DNA of 60,458 bases, taken from assembly GCA_017745115.1 (NCBI GenBank), contig JAGIAA010000012.1, forward strand, positions 1-60,458. The letters are read 5' to 3'. This document shows, in pieces, positions 26,464 to 36,219 of this stretch (positions are counted from its first letter, which is position 1; each line of letters begins with the position of its first letter). A program made the position numbers and the translations under genes. This DNA comes from Sphingobium sp. (lineage in GTDB: Bacteria; Pseudomonadota; Alphaproteobacteria; Sphingomonadales; Sphingomonadaceae). Below the pieces are notes generated by a model, which was given only the letters and a program-made list of their open reading frames with translations, was not told where the DNA came from and ran no database searches.

Positions 26464-26929
26464 GGAAGTCAGGGCGCTGCCCTATACCGCGGAGCAGATG
26501 TTCGATCTGGTGGCCGATGTCGGCTCCTATCCGCAGTTCCTGCCCTGGGTGAGCGCGATCCGTATCCGTTCCGACAACGGGACGGAGATGCTCGCCGACA
26601 TGATCGTCGGTTTCAAGAGCCTCAAGGAAACCTTCACCTCGCGCGTGGTCAAGGAACGGCCCGATCATGTGCATGTCGACTATATCGACGGACCGCTGAA
26701 GCATCTGAGTAACGACTGGCGCTTCGAGGATGACGGCAAGGGCGGTTGCCTCGTCCATTTCAGCGTCGACTTCGCGTTCAAGAACCGCCTGTTCGAGATG
26801 CTCGCCGGGCAGATGTTCGATCGCGCGTTCCGGAAGATGACCGGCGCCTTCGAAGCGCGCGCGGCCGAGCTCTATGCCGCGCCGTCGGCTTCGGGCAGCA
26901 ACAGTTCGAGCGCACAGAGCGCCGCCTGA
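26450..26929 (+). CDS. Coenzyme Q-binding START-domain protein Coq10/RatA family, 159 aa
   Basis: A SRPBCC fold of the polyketide cyclase / Coq10 type. The pattern [50 protein letters not shown] and [12 protein letters not shown] is characteristic. Mitochondrial Coq10 helps deliver ubiquinone to respiratory complexes. The same family is often labelled RatA toxin, but nothing here shows a toxin-antitoxin pair. The ATG at 26450 lies inside lipA. The last 58 bases lie antisense to the end of pncC, an unusually long tail-to-tail overlap. Confidence 0.9.
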   Translation: MSRHEEVRALPYTAEQMFDLVADVGSYPQFLPWVSAIRIRSDNGTEMLADMIVGFKSLKETFTSRVVKERPDHVHVDYIDGPLKHLSNDWRFEDDGKGGCLVHFSVDFAFKNRLFEMLAGQMFDRAFRKMTGAFEARAAELYAAPSASGSNSSSAQSAA

Positions 26930-27411
26930 AGTCGGATCGAGGCGCGGCCTTCGTCGGGGAAGCGCCGCAAGTCGGCTACGACATTCTCGCTGTCATTGCC
27001 CTTTTCGGCGCGCGCGAACACGACCGTGCCGACTGGCTTCATCTCGCTGCCGCCGCCAGGGCCGGCAATGCCGGTGATTGAGACGGCGATGTCTGCCCGG
27101 CTCTTGATGAGAGCGCCCTGCGCCATGGCCCAGGCGGTCGCAATGGAGACCGAGCCGAAGGTATCGAGCACGTCGTCGCTGACGCCGAGCACGTCATGCT
27201 TGAGCTCGTTGGAATAGGTCACGAACCCGGCCTCGAACACCTCGGACGAACCGGGGATTTCGGTAAGCGCGGCGGACACCAGACCGCCCGTGCAGCTTTC
27301 CGCCACGGCGATCTTGCGATCGAGAGCCCTGTTCGCTTCGATGACCCTGCGCGCGAGCGATACGAGCGCGTCGGGCAGGAGCGTCTGTGGTGACTCCGGA
27401 TTTTCAGTCAT
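26872..27411 (-). CDS. pncC: CinA C-terminal domain: nicotinamide-nucleotide amidohydrolase PncC, 179 aa
   Basis: A stand-alone CinA-C domain that deamidates NMN to nicotinate mononucleotide. Blocks are KIAVAESCTGGLVSAALTEI (catalytic Ser/Thr region), EAGFVTYSNELKHDVLGV, SIATAWAMAQGALIKS and SITGIAGPGGGSEMKPVGTV. I chose the start at 27411 (MTENPESP). Its 3' end shares 58 bases with the converging Coq10-type gene. ispDF follows upstream on the same strand after about 58 bases, so the two may be co-transcribed. Confidence 0.94.
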   Translation of the reverse strand: MTENPESPQTLLPDALVSLARRVIEANRALDRKIAVAESCTGGLVSAALTEIPGSSEVFEAGFVTYSNELKHDVLGVSDDVLDTFGSVSIATAWAMAQGALIKSRADIAVSITGIAGPGGGSEMKPVGTVVFARAEKGNDSENVVADLRRFPDEGRASIRLQAALCALELLLPEADGAA

Positions 27412-27469
27412 CGGGGTAACCTTGCTCCCATCGCTTTGCAAAAGCCAAGGCCATTTACGATGTTTCGCA

Positions 27470-28639
27470 TCACCGGTTCCCGGGCAATCTTATGGTCGCC
27501 ACGGCCTGCGCGGCTATCCCTTCGCGCCGGCCGGTGAGGCCGAGCCGCTCGGTGGTGGTGGCCTTGACGCTCACCTGGCCAATCTCGACGCCCATCACCT
27601 CGGCAAGCCGGGCGCGCATGGCGTCACGATGCGGCCCGATCTTGGGCGCCTCGCAAATGATGGTGAGATCGGTATGATCGATGATGCCGCCACGCGCCGC
27701 CACACGGTCGGCGGCGAAGGCGAGGAATTTGTCCGAACTGGCGCCCCGCCATTGCGGATCGGAGGGCGGGAAATGGCTGCCGATATCGCCTTCGCCCAAC
27801 GCGCCCAGGATCGCGTCTACCAGCGCATGGATAGCAACGTCGGCGTCGCTGTGGCCGGACAGGCCGTGGCTGTGAGGGATCGATATGCCGCCAAGCCAGA
27901 GCTCTTCGCCGTCCTCGAGCCGATGCACGTCGAATCCCATGCCGATGCGCGTAATGAGATTTTGTGACAACAAACGCTCCATGCGCTCATGATCGCCGGG
28001 AAGCGTGATCTTCTCAAGCCGCGCATCACCATCGACCAGCACGACGTCATGGCCGATCGCGCGGACCATCTGCGCATCGTCCGTCGGTTCGTCGAGCGCC
28101 GTCCAGGCGAGATGTGCGGCGCGCAGGGCATCGAATGCGAAGGCTTGCGGCGTCTGCACCCGGCGCAAGGCGGAGCGGTCGACGACGGTCCCGTCGCTGC
28201 CGATCAGCGTATCGACCACCGGCAGGACCGGCATGCCTGCCACCGCGCCGCCGTCGAGGGCTGCAACGAGGCGGTCGATCACCTCTGCCGGAAGACCGGG
28301 GCGAGCACTGTCGTGGACCAGGACGTGGCTGGGGGGACCGGCATCGCCGGCCAGGATGGCAAGCGCCTTACCGACCGAGTCCCGGCGTGCGGCACCACCG
28401 GTCGTGAAACGCACCTTGTCGGCAAGTGCGCCCAATGCAGATCGCGCATCGGCTTCGCCATCCGCCGCCACGACGAGCAGCACATCATCAACCCGAGGAT
28501 GCGCCAGAAATGCGCCGACCGAGTGGGCCAGCACGCTCTTGCCACCCAGCAGCCGGTATTGCTTAGGAGCACTGGCGCCACTGCGCGAGCCACTGCCGGC
28601 GGCCAAAACGATCGCAGTGAGGCGAGGGGCGGTGCTCAT
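27470..28639 (-). CDS. ispDF: Bifunctional IspD/IspF (MEP pathway), 389 aa
   Basis: This fuses MEP cytidylyltransferase (IspD) and MECDP synthase (IspF), steps 3 and 5 of non-mevalonate isoprenoid synthesis. The IspD part has AIVLAAGSGSRSG, APKQY and LVHDSARPG. The IspF part, from about residue 230, has IGMGFDVHRLEDG, GHSDADVAIHALVDAILGA and KATTTERLGLTGR. The fusion is typical of alpha- and epsilonproteobacteria. I used MSTAPRLTAIV at 28639; an ATG 4 codons earlier is equally possible and the ribosome site is weak for both. Confidence 0.96.
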   Translation of the reverse strand: MSTAPRLTAIVLAAGSGSRSGASAPKQYRLLGGKSVLAHSVGAFLAHPRVDDVLLVVAADGEADARSALGALADKVRFTTGGAARRDSVGKALAILAGDAGPPSHVLVHDSARPGLPAEVIDRLVAALDGGAVAGMPVLPVVDTLIGSDGTVVDRSALRRVQTPQAFAFDALRAAHLAWTALDEPTDDAQMVRAIGHDVVLVDGDARLEKITLPGDHERMERLLSQNLITRIGMGFDVHRLEDGEELWLGGISIPHSHGLSGHSDADVAIHALVDAILGALGEGDIGSHFPPSDPQWRGASSDKFLAFAADRVAARGGIIDHTDLTIICEAPKIGPHRDAMRARLAEVMGVEIGQVSVKATTTERLGLTGRREGIAAQAVATIRLPGNR

Positions 28640-28666
28640 CGCCGGGCGCATAGCGGAGGCTTGGGC

Positions 28667-28706
28667 TGCCGACCAGCGGCTTTGCTTGCCGACCCGCGGC
28701 TTTCGC
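28667..28706. repeat. Imperfect 20-bp tandem direct repeat upstream of ispDF/dusB
   Basis: TGCCGACCAGCGGCTTTGCT at 28667-28686 is followed at once by TGCCGACCCGCGGCTTTCGC at 28687-28706. The two match at 16 of 20 positions and share TGCCGACC and GCGGCTTT. They lie between divergent ispDF and dusB. A small T-loop hairpin (TGCCT/AGGCA, 28718-28734) follows on the dusB side. Function unknown; a regulatory site is possible. Confidence 0.45.
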
Positions 28707-28756
28707 GCTAAGGGCGCTGCCTGTTTTTTAGGCAATCAATCGCTACATTGAAACTG

Positions 28757-29782
28757 ATGACCAAGCTCGCTCCCATCCAGATCGGTCCGGTGACCATCGA
28801 ATCGCCGGTTATCCTCGCGCCCATGACTGGCGTGACGGACATGCCGTTCCGCACGCTGGTGCGCCGCTATGGCTCGGGTCTCAACGTGACCGAGATGATC
28901 GCTTCGCCCGCGATGATCCGCGAAACGCGCCAGTCGCTACAGAAAGCGGCCTGGGATGCGGTTGAGGAGCCGGTTTCGCTGCAACTCGCTGGTTGCCAGC
29001 CCGGCGAGATGGCCGAAGCCGCCAAGCTCAACGCCGATCGGGGCGCTGCCATTATCGACATCAACATGGGCTGCCCGGTCAAAAAGGTGGTCAATGGCGA
29101 CGCCGGCTCCGCGCTCATGCGCGACTTGCCGCTCGCCGCCAGCCTCATCAAAGCAACAGTCGAGGCCGTCGACGTACCGGTGACGGTCAAGATGCGCATG
29201 GGCTGGTGCCACGACAACCTCAACGCGCCGGAACTCGCCCACATCGCCGAAGACCTGGGCGCCAAGATGATCACGGTCCATGGCCGCACCCGCAACCAGA
29301 TGTATCGCGGTGAGGCGGACTGGGCGTTCGTGCGCAATGTGAAGAACGCCGTGAAGGTGCCGGTGATCGTCAACGGAGACATTTGCTCGATCGCGAACGT
29401 CGAGACGGCGCTCGAACAGAGTGGAGCCGACGGCGTGATGATCGGGCGCGGCGCCTATGGCAAGCCGTGGCTGCTCGGCCAGGTCATGCACTGGCTGGAA
29501 ACGGGCGAGACCCGGCCCGATCCCGATATTGCCGAGCAATATGCGCTTATCGTCAGCCACTATCACGCAATGATGGCCCATTATGGCGAGATGACGGGCG
29601 TCAACATGGCCCGCAAGCATCTCGGCTGGTATACCAAGGGCCTGCACGGCTCGGCCGAGTTCCGCAACGCCGTGAACCAGGTGCCGGATGCGGCGACCGT
29701 GCTCGACATGCTGGCACGTTTCTACGAGCCGCTGATCGCCCGGGGCGAAACATCCGTCGATCCGATCAGGAATGCCGCCTGA
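28757..29782 (+). CDS. dusB: tRNA-dihydrouridine synthase DusB (NifR3), 341 aa
   Basis: An FMN-dependent enzyme reducing uridine in the tRNA D-loop region. [53 protein letters not shown] (with the catalytic Cys), [11 protein letters not shown] and [13 protein letters not shown] are diagnostic. A TTG at 28748 is in frame, but the ATG at 28757 matches the family. It is the first gene of the conserved alphaproteobacterial nifR3-ntrBC-ntrYX operon and overlaps ntrB by 11 bases. Confidence 0.95.
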   Translation: MTKLAPIQIGPVTIESPVILAPMTGVTDMPFRTLVRRYGSGLNVTEMIASPAMIRETRQSLQKAAWDAVEEPVSLQLAGCQPGEMAEAAKLNADRGAAIIDINMGCPVKKVVNGDAGSALMRDLPLAASLIKATVEAVDVPVTVKMRMGWCHDNLNAPELAHIAEDLGAKMITVHGRTRNQMYRGEADWAFVRNVKNAVKVPVIVNGDICSIANVETALEQSGADGVMIGRGAYGKPWLLGQVMHWLETGETRPDPDIAEQYALIVSHYHAMMAHYGEMTGVNMARKHLGWYTKGLHGSAEFRNAVNQVPDAATVLDMLARFYEPLIARGETSVDPIRNAA

Positions 29783-30893
29783 GCAGCATCTGTCGGCCGG
29801 CCATGCGGCGCGGCCCCAATCGGGCGACATGCCCAAGAATGCGCTCGACCTCATCTCCGCACACCCCGTGGCGACGCTGCTGATCGACGGCGAGGGCCGG
29901 ATCGCACTCGCCAACGCCCGGGCGGAATCGCTCCTCAACATGGCGCGCTCGGCTTTGCTCGGCAGTGCGATCGGCCATGTCCTGCGCATCGACGATCCGC
30001 AGATGGACAGCGCCATCTGGACCACAGACAAACCGCTCTCGGCTTATGATATCCGCGTCCACGCTGGTCGCAACGAGGCCGTCGACATGGACGTGCTCAT
30101 CAATCCGCTCTCCGACGACGATCGCTGGCGCGTCGTAGCGCTGCACGTCCATGGGCAGAGCCGCGCCATCGGCATTCGCCGCTCGTCCGTGGGTGCCAAA
30201 TCGGCGACCGGTGCCGCCGCCATGCTCGCCCACGAGATCAAGAACCCGCTCTCGGGCATTCGCGGTGCGGCGCAGCTGCTCGAAGGCGATACCAAGAAAG
30301 CACTGCGTCCGCTCACCAAGCTCATCGTCGACGAGGTCGACCGCGTCGCGGCGCTGATCGACCGTATGCAGCATTTCACCAGCAATCAGCCGCTCGAATG
30401 CCGGGCCGAGAATATCTATCCGATCCTCGACCGCAGCCTGGAGATCGCCGAGGCGGGCTTTGCCCGCAATTGCCCGATCGCCCGCAATTTCGATCCCTCA
30501 TTGCCTTATGCGGTCGTCAACGGCGACGCGTTCGTCCAGATCATGCTCAATCTCGTCAAAAACGCGGTTGAAGCGGTCGAGGGCATCGAAGGCGGCAAGG
30601 TGCAGGTCGCGACCGCCTATCGCCATGGCCTTTCGGTCATGAGTACGCGCGGCAAGGGGACTGCCCCGCTCCAGATCGAGATCCAGGTCATCGACAATGG
30701 ACCCGGCGTGCCGGAGAGCATCCGCGACGTCCTGTTCAATCCCTTCATTTCGAACAAGCGCAGCGGGCAGGGGCTTGGTTTGGCGCTGGTCGACAAGCTC
30801 GTCCGGGACATGAACGGTCTCGTCCAATATGAGCGCGATACGGCCGGCGGCCGGTCGATCTTCAGGGTCCTTTTGCGGATGGAGGGAAGCTGA
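29772..30893 (+). CDS. ntrB: Nitrogen regulation sensor histidine kinase NtrB (GlnL), 373 aa
   Basis: A soluble kinase/phosphatase that phosphorylates NtrC under nitrogen limitation, classically controlled by PII. The order is a PAS domain (from about residue 24, [20 protein letters not shown]), a HisKA H-box [19 protein letters not shown] with His154, and a HATPase domain with [22 protein letters not shown] and [13 protein letters not shown]. The start lies inside dusB (11-base overlap), and the stop overlaps the ntrC ATG by one base. No glnB or glnK gene is in the window. Confidence 0.95.
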   Translation: MPPEQHLSAGHAARPQSGDMPKNALDLISAHPVATLLIDGEGRIALANARAESLLNMARSALLGSAIGHVLRIDDPQMDSAIWTTDKPLSAYDIRVHAGRNEAVDMDVLINPLSDDDRWRVVALHVHGQSRAIGIRRSSVGAKSATGAAAMLAHEIKNPLSGIRGAAQLLEGDTKKALRPLTKLIVDEVDRVAALIDRMQHFTSNQPLECRAENIYPILDRSLEIAEAGFARNCPIARNFDPSLPYAVVNGDAFVQIMLNLVKNAVEAVEGIEGGKVQVATAYRHGLSVMSTRGKGTAPLQIEIQVIDNGPGVPESIRDVLFNPFISNKRSGQGLGLALVDKLVRDMNGLVQYERDTAGGRSIFRVLLRMEGS

Positions 30894-32350
30894 TGTCGCG
30901 CCTCACCGGCAAGATTCTCGTCGTGGACGACGATCCCGCGATCTGCGTGGTGATCTCCGAGGCGCTGAAGCGTCACGGCCATGTCGTGCGCACTGTCGGC
31001 TCGATAGCCGAGCGGCGGACGGCGCTCTCGTCCTTCACGCCGGACCTGCTCGTGACCGACGTCATGCTGCCGGATGGCGACGGGCTCGACGACGTCGGCG
31101 AACTGATCAAGGCCGACCCGAAACTCAAGGTCATCATCCTCTCGGCCCAGAACACACTCAATACCGCCGTGCGCGCGACAGGGCAGGGAGCCTTCGAATA
31201 TCTTCCCAAGCCGTTCGACCTCAACGAACTCACGCGCGCCGTCGCTGAGGCGCTCAGCATCCGGGCGAGCAGCAACACCGCGGAAACCGGCGGCGGCACG
31301 GTCGGTGAGGACATGCCGCTCCACGGCCGGTCGGCGCAGATGCAGGAGGTCTACCGCACGATCGCGCGCGTGGTCGGCAACGATCTCAATATCCTCGTGC
31401 TGGGCGAATCCGGCACCGGCAAGGAGCTGGTTGCCGAGGCGATCCACAATCTGGGGCCGCGCCGCGGCCACCCGTTCGTCGCGATCAACATGGCAGCTAT
31501 CCCGCGCGAACTGATCGAGGCCGAACTGTTCGGCTATGAGAAGGGCGCATTCACTGGCGCGCTGGCCCGTTCGGCCGGCAAGTTCGAGCAAGCGGAAGGC
31601 GGCACGCTGTTCCTGGACGAAATCGGCGATATGCCGATGGAAGCACAAACGCGGCTGCTGCGCGTGCTCCAGTCGGGCGAAGTCACCACCGTCGGCGGCA
31701 CGAGGCCGGTCCGTGTCAATGTCCGGATTATCGCTGCCACCAACAAGGATCTGCCCGCCTTGATCGCCGACGGGCGCTTCCGCGAGGATCTGTTCTATCG
31801 CCTCAATGTCGTGCCGATCCGGCTACCGGCGCTGCGCGAGCGGGCGGGCGACGTGCCGCTGCTGGCGCGTCATTTCCTCGAGCTGGCGGCCCAGCACGGC
31901 TTGCCGCGCAAGACTCTCTCGGACCAGGCGGCCGCTCTGCTCGAATTGCATGACTGGCCGGGCAATGTCCGAGAGCTGCAGAACCTGATGCAGCGCCTCA
32001 CCGTCCTGACGCGCGACAAGGAGATCAATGTCGAGCACGTCCGCGAAGTTCTGGCGATTTCCGGTGCATCCGGCGCCGGTACGCGGCTGGCGGGCGCGAA
32101 TGATCTGCGCGAGGCCGTGAGCCGTTGGGCGCGGGATCAACTGGCGGTGGGACGCAGCGACGCGCTCGCCGACGACCTCCACGAACAGCTGCTTGCGGTC
32201 GTGGAGCCGGCGCTGCTCGGGGAAACGCTGGCCGCGCTCGACGGGAACCAAATCCGGGCCGCCGCGACCCTCGGGATGAACCGCAACACCCTGCGCAAGA
32301 AGCTAACCCATTACGATATCGATCCTGCTGCACCTCTCCGGGGACAATGA
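30893..32350 (+). CDS. ntrC: Nitrogen regulation response regulator NtrC (GlnG), 485 aa
   Basis: A sigma-54-dependent activator. The receiver domain has the phosphoacceptor Asp56 in [13 protein letters not shown]. The AAA+ domain is complete: Walker A GESGTGKE, the sigma-54-contact loop GAFTGA at residues 218-223, Walker [14 protein letters not shown] and the R-finger region [14 protein letters not shown] Fis-type HTH ends the protein ([20 protein letters not shown]). So this NtrC should activate RpoN promoters. It is translationally coupled to ntrB. Confidence 0.97.
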   Translation: MSRLTGKILVVDDDPAICVVISEALKRHGHVVRTVGSIAERRTALSSFTPDLLVTDVMLPDGDGLDDVGELIKADPKLKVIILSAQNTLNTAVRATGQGAFEYLPKPFDLNELTRAVAEALSIRASSNTAETGGGTVGEDMPLHGRSAQMQEVYRTIARVVGNDLNILVLGESGTGKELVAEAIHNLGPRRGHPFVAINMAAIPRELIEAELFGYEKGAFTGALARSAGKFEQAEGGTLFLDEIGDMPMEAQTRLLRVLQSGEVTTVGGTRPVRVNVRIIAATNKDLPALIADGRFREDLFYRLNVVPIRLPALRERAGDVPLLARHFLELAAQHGLPRKTLSDQAAALLELHDWPGNVRELQNLMQRLTVLTRDKEINVEHVREVLAISGASGAGTRLAGANDLREAVSRWARDQLAVGRSDALADDLHEQLLAVVEPALLGETLAALDGNQIRAAATLGMNRNTLRKKLTHYDIDPAAPLRGQ

Positions 32351-32435
32351 CGCGCCAACAAGGTGAATTCCAGTTCACATAATTGTTGGCCTAAGCGTGT
32401 TTTCAGCATCACGGACATGTTGTAAGCATGTCACG

Positions 32436-34709
32436 ATGGATCAGGTGACGGGCCTGCAAGGCACCGCCCAAGGGTCGGGCGGAGGGCCGACAACATTGCG
32501 CCGACTCGGCAAGCTTGCCGAGCCTTTGGTGCTGTTCCTTCTCGTCCTGACGGCCAGCCTGACTTGGTGGTTCGTCGAGCAGCCCAATCAGCATCAGACT
32601 CTGTTGAGCGCGCCCATCGTCGCGCTGCTGCTCGTCCTCAACCTCCTGCCGGCACTGGCGCTGCTGGTGCTGGTCGGTCAGCGTATTGCCCGTTATCGCG
32701 CCGCGCGAAGCCTCGTCGGCGGTGACGGCCGCCTGCACGTGCGCCTGGTCGCGATCTTCTCAGTCATCGCCAGCGTGCCCGTGCTGCTCGTCGTGATCTT
32801 CGCGTCGCTGCTTTTCCAATATGGCGTGGGCTTCTGGTTCTCGTCCGATGCGCGCTCGATGCTCGAAAATGCCAGTGATCTGGCCCGGGGCTACTATCAG
32901 GACAACCTGCGCGAAGTCGGCGACGAAACCATCACGATGGCGAGCGATCTACGCGACTATCTCACGGAATCGAAGATCACGAGCCAGGCCTTCGCGGAGG
33001 GCTATGTTTATCAAGTCGCGACGCGCAAGCTGAACCGATCGGCGATCATCGAGATCGGCAAGGACGGCGTGGCGCGCACGGCGGCGGCCGTCGATCCGGA
33101 CAATCGCACCGCGGCGGACGTGATTACGCCCGAGATCATCAAGCGTCTGGAGGCCGGTGAGCCCAGCGTCGTCGAGCCCAAGCCCGACCAGATCCAGGCG
33201 ATCGTACAATTCTATCCGCATTCGCGGACCTATCTCTACGTGGCCCGCAATTCCAAGGCGTCCGCATTCCGCCAGATGACCACGGCGCAGCAAGTGCTGG
33301 CGAATTACGAGGATTTCACATCGCAATCGCGCAGGCTGCAGCTCACGTTCAACATCGCCTTGTTCCTTGGCGCGCTGATGCTGGTGGGCGTTGCAGTCTG
33401 GATCGCGCTTGTGGTCGCCGATCGCCTCGTTCGCCCGGTCGGCGAGCTCGTCGATGCCGCGCGTCGAGTGACGGCCGGCGACCTGTCCGCGCGCGTCACC
33501 GATCCGCATACGCGCGACGAGATCGGCACGATGGCAAGCGCCTTCAACCGCATGACGCAGAGGCTGGAGGCACAGACCAGCGCCCTCGTGTCGGCCAACA
33601 ACCAGCTCGCCAATCGCCGCGCCTTCATCGAGGCGGTGCTGTCGGGCGTGAGCGCCGGTATCCTCTCGGTCGATCAAAACGGTGTCGTGCAATTGCTCAA
33701 CAGCTCGGCGATGGCGCTGCTCGCCAAGCCGGGCGTCCAGCCCGTCGGCCGGCCCCTCACCGAGCTCTCGCCGGAGCTGGCCGAGTTCATGTCTTCAGGC
33801 ACGGATAACGAGATCATCCAGATCCGCGTGGGATCGGACATCCGGACATTGGCCGTCAAAGTCGTGGCGGACAGCGGCAATCGCGTGCTGACCTTCGACG
33901 ACATCACCCAGCAGCTGCTCGATCAACGCCGCGCGACCTGGGCCGACGTGGCGCGACGCATCGCCCATGAGATCAAGAACCCGCTGACGCCGATCCAGCT
34001 CGCGGCCGAGCGGCTAGAGCGGCGCTACGCCAAGGAAGTCCAGTCCGATCCCGGCACCTTCCGCAGGCTCACGGAAACGATCATCCGGCAGGTCAGCGAC
34101 CTGAGGCGCATCGTCGACGAATTCAACAGCTTCGCGCGCATGCCCAAGCCGGTCTTCCGTTCCGAGGCGATGATCGACATCGCCCGGCATGCCATGTTCC
34201 TGCACGAAGTCGCGCACCCCACCATCGCATTCAGCTTCCAGTCGGCCGATGACGACGTGGCAATGATCTGCGACCGGCGGCAGATCGCGCAGGCCCTGAC
34301 CAATATCGTCAAAAACGCGGTCGAGGCCATTGAACAGCGGCAATTGGTCCAGCCTCCCGCCGAAGGGCAGGGCACAACGGACGCGCCCATCGGGCATGTC
34401 ACGATGACGCTCGCGCAGCAGGAGAATGAACTGGTTCTTTCTGTCGCCGACGACGGCATCGGCTTGCCCGCTGACCGGGACCGCATTGCCGAACCCTATA
34501 TGACGACCCGCGCCAAAGGCACGGGCCTCGGCCTCGCGATCGTCAGGAAGATCGTCGAAGAACATTTCGGCACGATGAGTTTTGCGGACGCAGACGGCGG
34601 TGGAACCGTCGTCAGCCTGCGTTTCGATATGGAGAGACTGGCACGGCTCGCCGAGGGGAGCGGCGAGGGCCAGGATGAGGTAACGAGAGAGACTTTGCAT
34701 GGCGCTTGA
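32436..34709 (+). CDS. ntrY: Membrane sensor histidine kinase NtrY, 757 aa
   Basis: The N-terminal region has several TM helices (LVLFLLVLTASLTWWFV, ALLLVLNLLPALALLVLVG, LVAIFSVIASVPVLLVVIFA) and a further one before a HAMP domain (RLVRPVGELVDAARRVTAGD). A PAS domain then precedes the H-box [20 protein letters not shown] (His511) and a HATPase with NIVKNAVEAIEQ and GTGLGLAIVRKIVEEH. I chose the ATG at 32436 over a GTG at 32397. The 85-base gap from ntrC contains GTGAA-N6-TTCAC at 32363-32378, a possible weak operator. It overlaps ntrX by 11 bases. Confidence 0.95.
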   Translation: MDQVTGLQGTAQGSGGGPTTLRRLGKLAEPLVLFLLVLTASLTWWFVEQPNQHQTLLSAPIVALLLVLNLLPALALLVLVGQRIARYRAARSLVGGDGRLHVRLVAIFSVIASVPVLLVVIFASLLFQYGVGFWFSSDARSMLENASDLARGYYQDNLREVGDETITMASDLRDYLTESKITSQAFAEGYVYQVATRKLNRSAIIEIGKDGVARTAAAVDPDNRTAADVITPEIIKRLEAGEPSVVEPKPDQIQAIVQFYPHSRTYLYVARNSKASAFRQMTTAQQVLANYEDFTSQSRRLQLTFNIALFLGALMLVGVAVWIALVVADRLVRPVGELVDAARRVTAGDLSARVTDPHTRDEIGTMASAFNRMTQRLEAQTSALVSANNQLANRRAFIEAVLSGVSAGILSVDQNGVVQLLNSSAMALLAKPGVQPVGRPLTELSPELAEFMSSGTDNEIIQIRVGSDIRTLAVKVVADSGNRVLTFDDITQQLLDQRRATWADVARRIAHEIKNPLTPIQLAAERLERRYAKEVQSDPGTFRRLTETIIRQVSDLRRIVDEFNSFARMPKPVFRSEAMIDIARHAMFLHEVAHPTIAFSFQSADDDVAMICDRRQIAQALTNIVKNAVEAIEQRQLVQPPAEGQGTTDAPIGHVTMTLAQQENELVLSVADDGIGLPADRDRIAEPYMTTRAKGTGLGLAIVRKIVEEHFGTMSFADADGGGTVVSLRFDMERLARLAEGSGEGQDEVTRETLHGA

Positions 34710-36069
34710 TGTTCTGATCGTAGACGATGAAGCCGATATCCGGGATCTGGTGGCGGGTGTCCTGGAGGATGAGGGCTTTGAAACGCGGCTCGCGGGCGGC
34801 AGCGACGAGGCCCTGGAGGCGCTCGCCGCGCGGCGGCCATCGCTGGTGCTGCTCGACGTCTGGCTGCAAGGCTCGCGCCTGGACGGTCTCGAACTGCTCG
34901 AGGAGATCAAGCGGCGCGATGCGAGTATCCCGGTGCTGATGATTTCAGGCCATGGCAATATCGACACGGCCGTGGCCGCGATCCGCAAGGGCGCCGTCGA
35001 TTTCCTCGAAAAGCCCTTTGAATCGAGCCATTTGCTTCACGTCGTCGGCCGTGCGACCGAAACCGAACGCCTGCGCCGCGAAAACCAGGTGCTGCGCGCC
35101 CGCTTCGGCCAGGAAGAGGAGCTGACGGGCACCAGCAATGCGATCAACGCCGTCCGCGCCACGATCAAGAAGGTCGCCGGCACGGGGAGCCGCGTGATGA
35201 TCACCGGGCCGGCGGGCGTCGGCAAGGAAGTCGCCGCGCGCATGCTGCATAACTGGTCGGGACGGGCGGACGGTCCCTTCATCATCGTGACGGCGGCCCG
35301 CATGGAGCCCGAGCGGGCGGAAGAGGAGATGTTCGGCGTCGAGAGCGACGACGGCGTCGTCCGCCCTGGCCTGCTCGAGCAGGCGCATGGCGGCACGCTC
35401 TTTCTCGACGAGATCGCCGACATGCCCCTCACCACGCAGGGCAAGATCCTGCGCGTGCTCACCGACCAGAGCTTCACCCGCATCGGCGGGCAAAGGCAGG
35501 TGAAGGTCGATATCCGGGTGATCTCGGCCACCGCGCGCAATCTCAAGGAAGAAATCGAGGCGCGGCGTTTTCGCGAGGATCTCTATTATCGCCTCAATGT
35601 CGTGCCGCTCGGTATCCCGCCGCTTGCAGAACGCCGCGACGACATACCCGCGCTGGTCGATCATTATCTGGCGCGCTTCGCCTCCGAACGCGGCCTACCG
35701 CCGCCGCGCATGGCCTCGAACGCCATGGCCGCGCTCCAGGCGGGCGAATGGCCCGGCAATGTCCGTCAGCTGCGCAATGTGGTCGAGCGCACGATCATTC
35801 TGGCGCCGGCCCAGCATGAGGGCGCGATCGAGCTCGACATGCTGCCGGCCGAGGCATCGGGCGGCGGCGACGATGTCGGCCTGTCCAGTGCGATCATGGG
35901 GGCGCCGCTCCGCGAAGCCCGCGAGAATTTCGAGCGCGAATATCTCAAGATCCAGATCAAGCGGTTCTCGGGAAATATTTCCCGCACGGCAGCGTTCATT
36001 GGCATGGAACGTTCGGCCTTGCATCGGAAGCTCAAGTCATTGGGGCTCGGCGACACGCGCGACAATTGA
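34699..36069 (+). CDS. ntrX: Response regulator NtrX (sigma-54-activator-like, GAFTGA absent), 456 aa
   Basis: The receiver domain has Asp53 in LVLLDVWLQGSRLDG. The AAA+ domain is NtrC-like but changed: Walker A reads GPAGVGKE (residues 170-177), and where NtrC has [10 protein letters not shown] this protein has FGVESDDGVVRPGL, so the sigma-54-contact loop is missing. Walker [14 protein letters not shown] and the Fis-type HTH (FSGNISRTAAFIGMERSALH) remain. In other alphaproteobacteria NtrX also lacks this loop and works as a sigma-70-type regulator of respiration, envelope or nitrogen genes. Partner kinase is NtrY, immediately upstream. Confidence 0.94.
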   Translation: MALDVLIVDDEADIRDLVAGVLEDEGFETRLAGGSDEALEALAARRPSLVLLDVWLQGSRLDGLELLEEIKRRDASIPVLMISGHGNIDTAVAAIRKGAVDFLEKPFESSHLLHVVGRATETERLRRENQVLRARFGQEEELTGTSNAINAVRATIKKVAGTGSRVMITGPAGVGKEVAARMLHNWSGRADGPFIIVTAARMEPERAEEEMFGVESDDGVVRPGLLEQAHGGTLFLDEIADMPLTTQGKILRVLTDQSFTRIGGQRQVKVDIRVISATARNLKEEIEARRFREDLYYRLNVVPLGIPPLAERRDDIPALVDHYLARFASERGLPPPRMASNAMAALQAGEWPGNVRQLRNVVERTIILAPAQHEGAIELDMLPAEASGGGDDVGLSSAIMGAPLREARENFEREYLKIQIKRFSGNISRTAAFIGMERSALHRKLKSLGLGDTRDN

Positions 36070-36137
36070 ATCAGTTTTTCATTGTGCAATGCGACAAAGT
36101 CTGTGGATTTTGCCCGGGAAACCTATTAACCTTGGTG

Positions 36138-36156
36138 TCGCCGCGGGTGGCGGCGA
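36138..36156 (+). promoter_or_regulatory. Hairpin in the ntrX-hfq intergenic region
   Basis: TCGCCGC-GGGTG-GCGGCGA is a 7-bp stem with a 5-base loop, 64 bases upstream of the hfq ATG. A second, smaller inverted repeat (CGTCA-AGTCA-TGACG) follows 11 bases later. Both would lie in an hfq 5' leader if hfq has its own promoter in the 150-base gap. Hfq autoregulates through its leader in E. coli; a similar role here is inference. Confidence 0.4.
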
Positions 36157-36219
36157 TGATTTGAGACGTCAAGTCATGACGCAATGCGGACAGCGATCCG
36201 CCAATAAACGGAGTAACAA

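Noticed and set aside
26450..26929. RatA toxin of a toxin-antitoxin pair
   Set aside because: The START-domain protein sits with lipA in a conserved order and has no antitoxin-like partner; a Coq10-type role is more likely.
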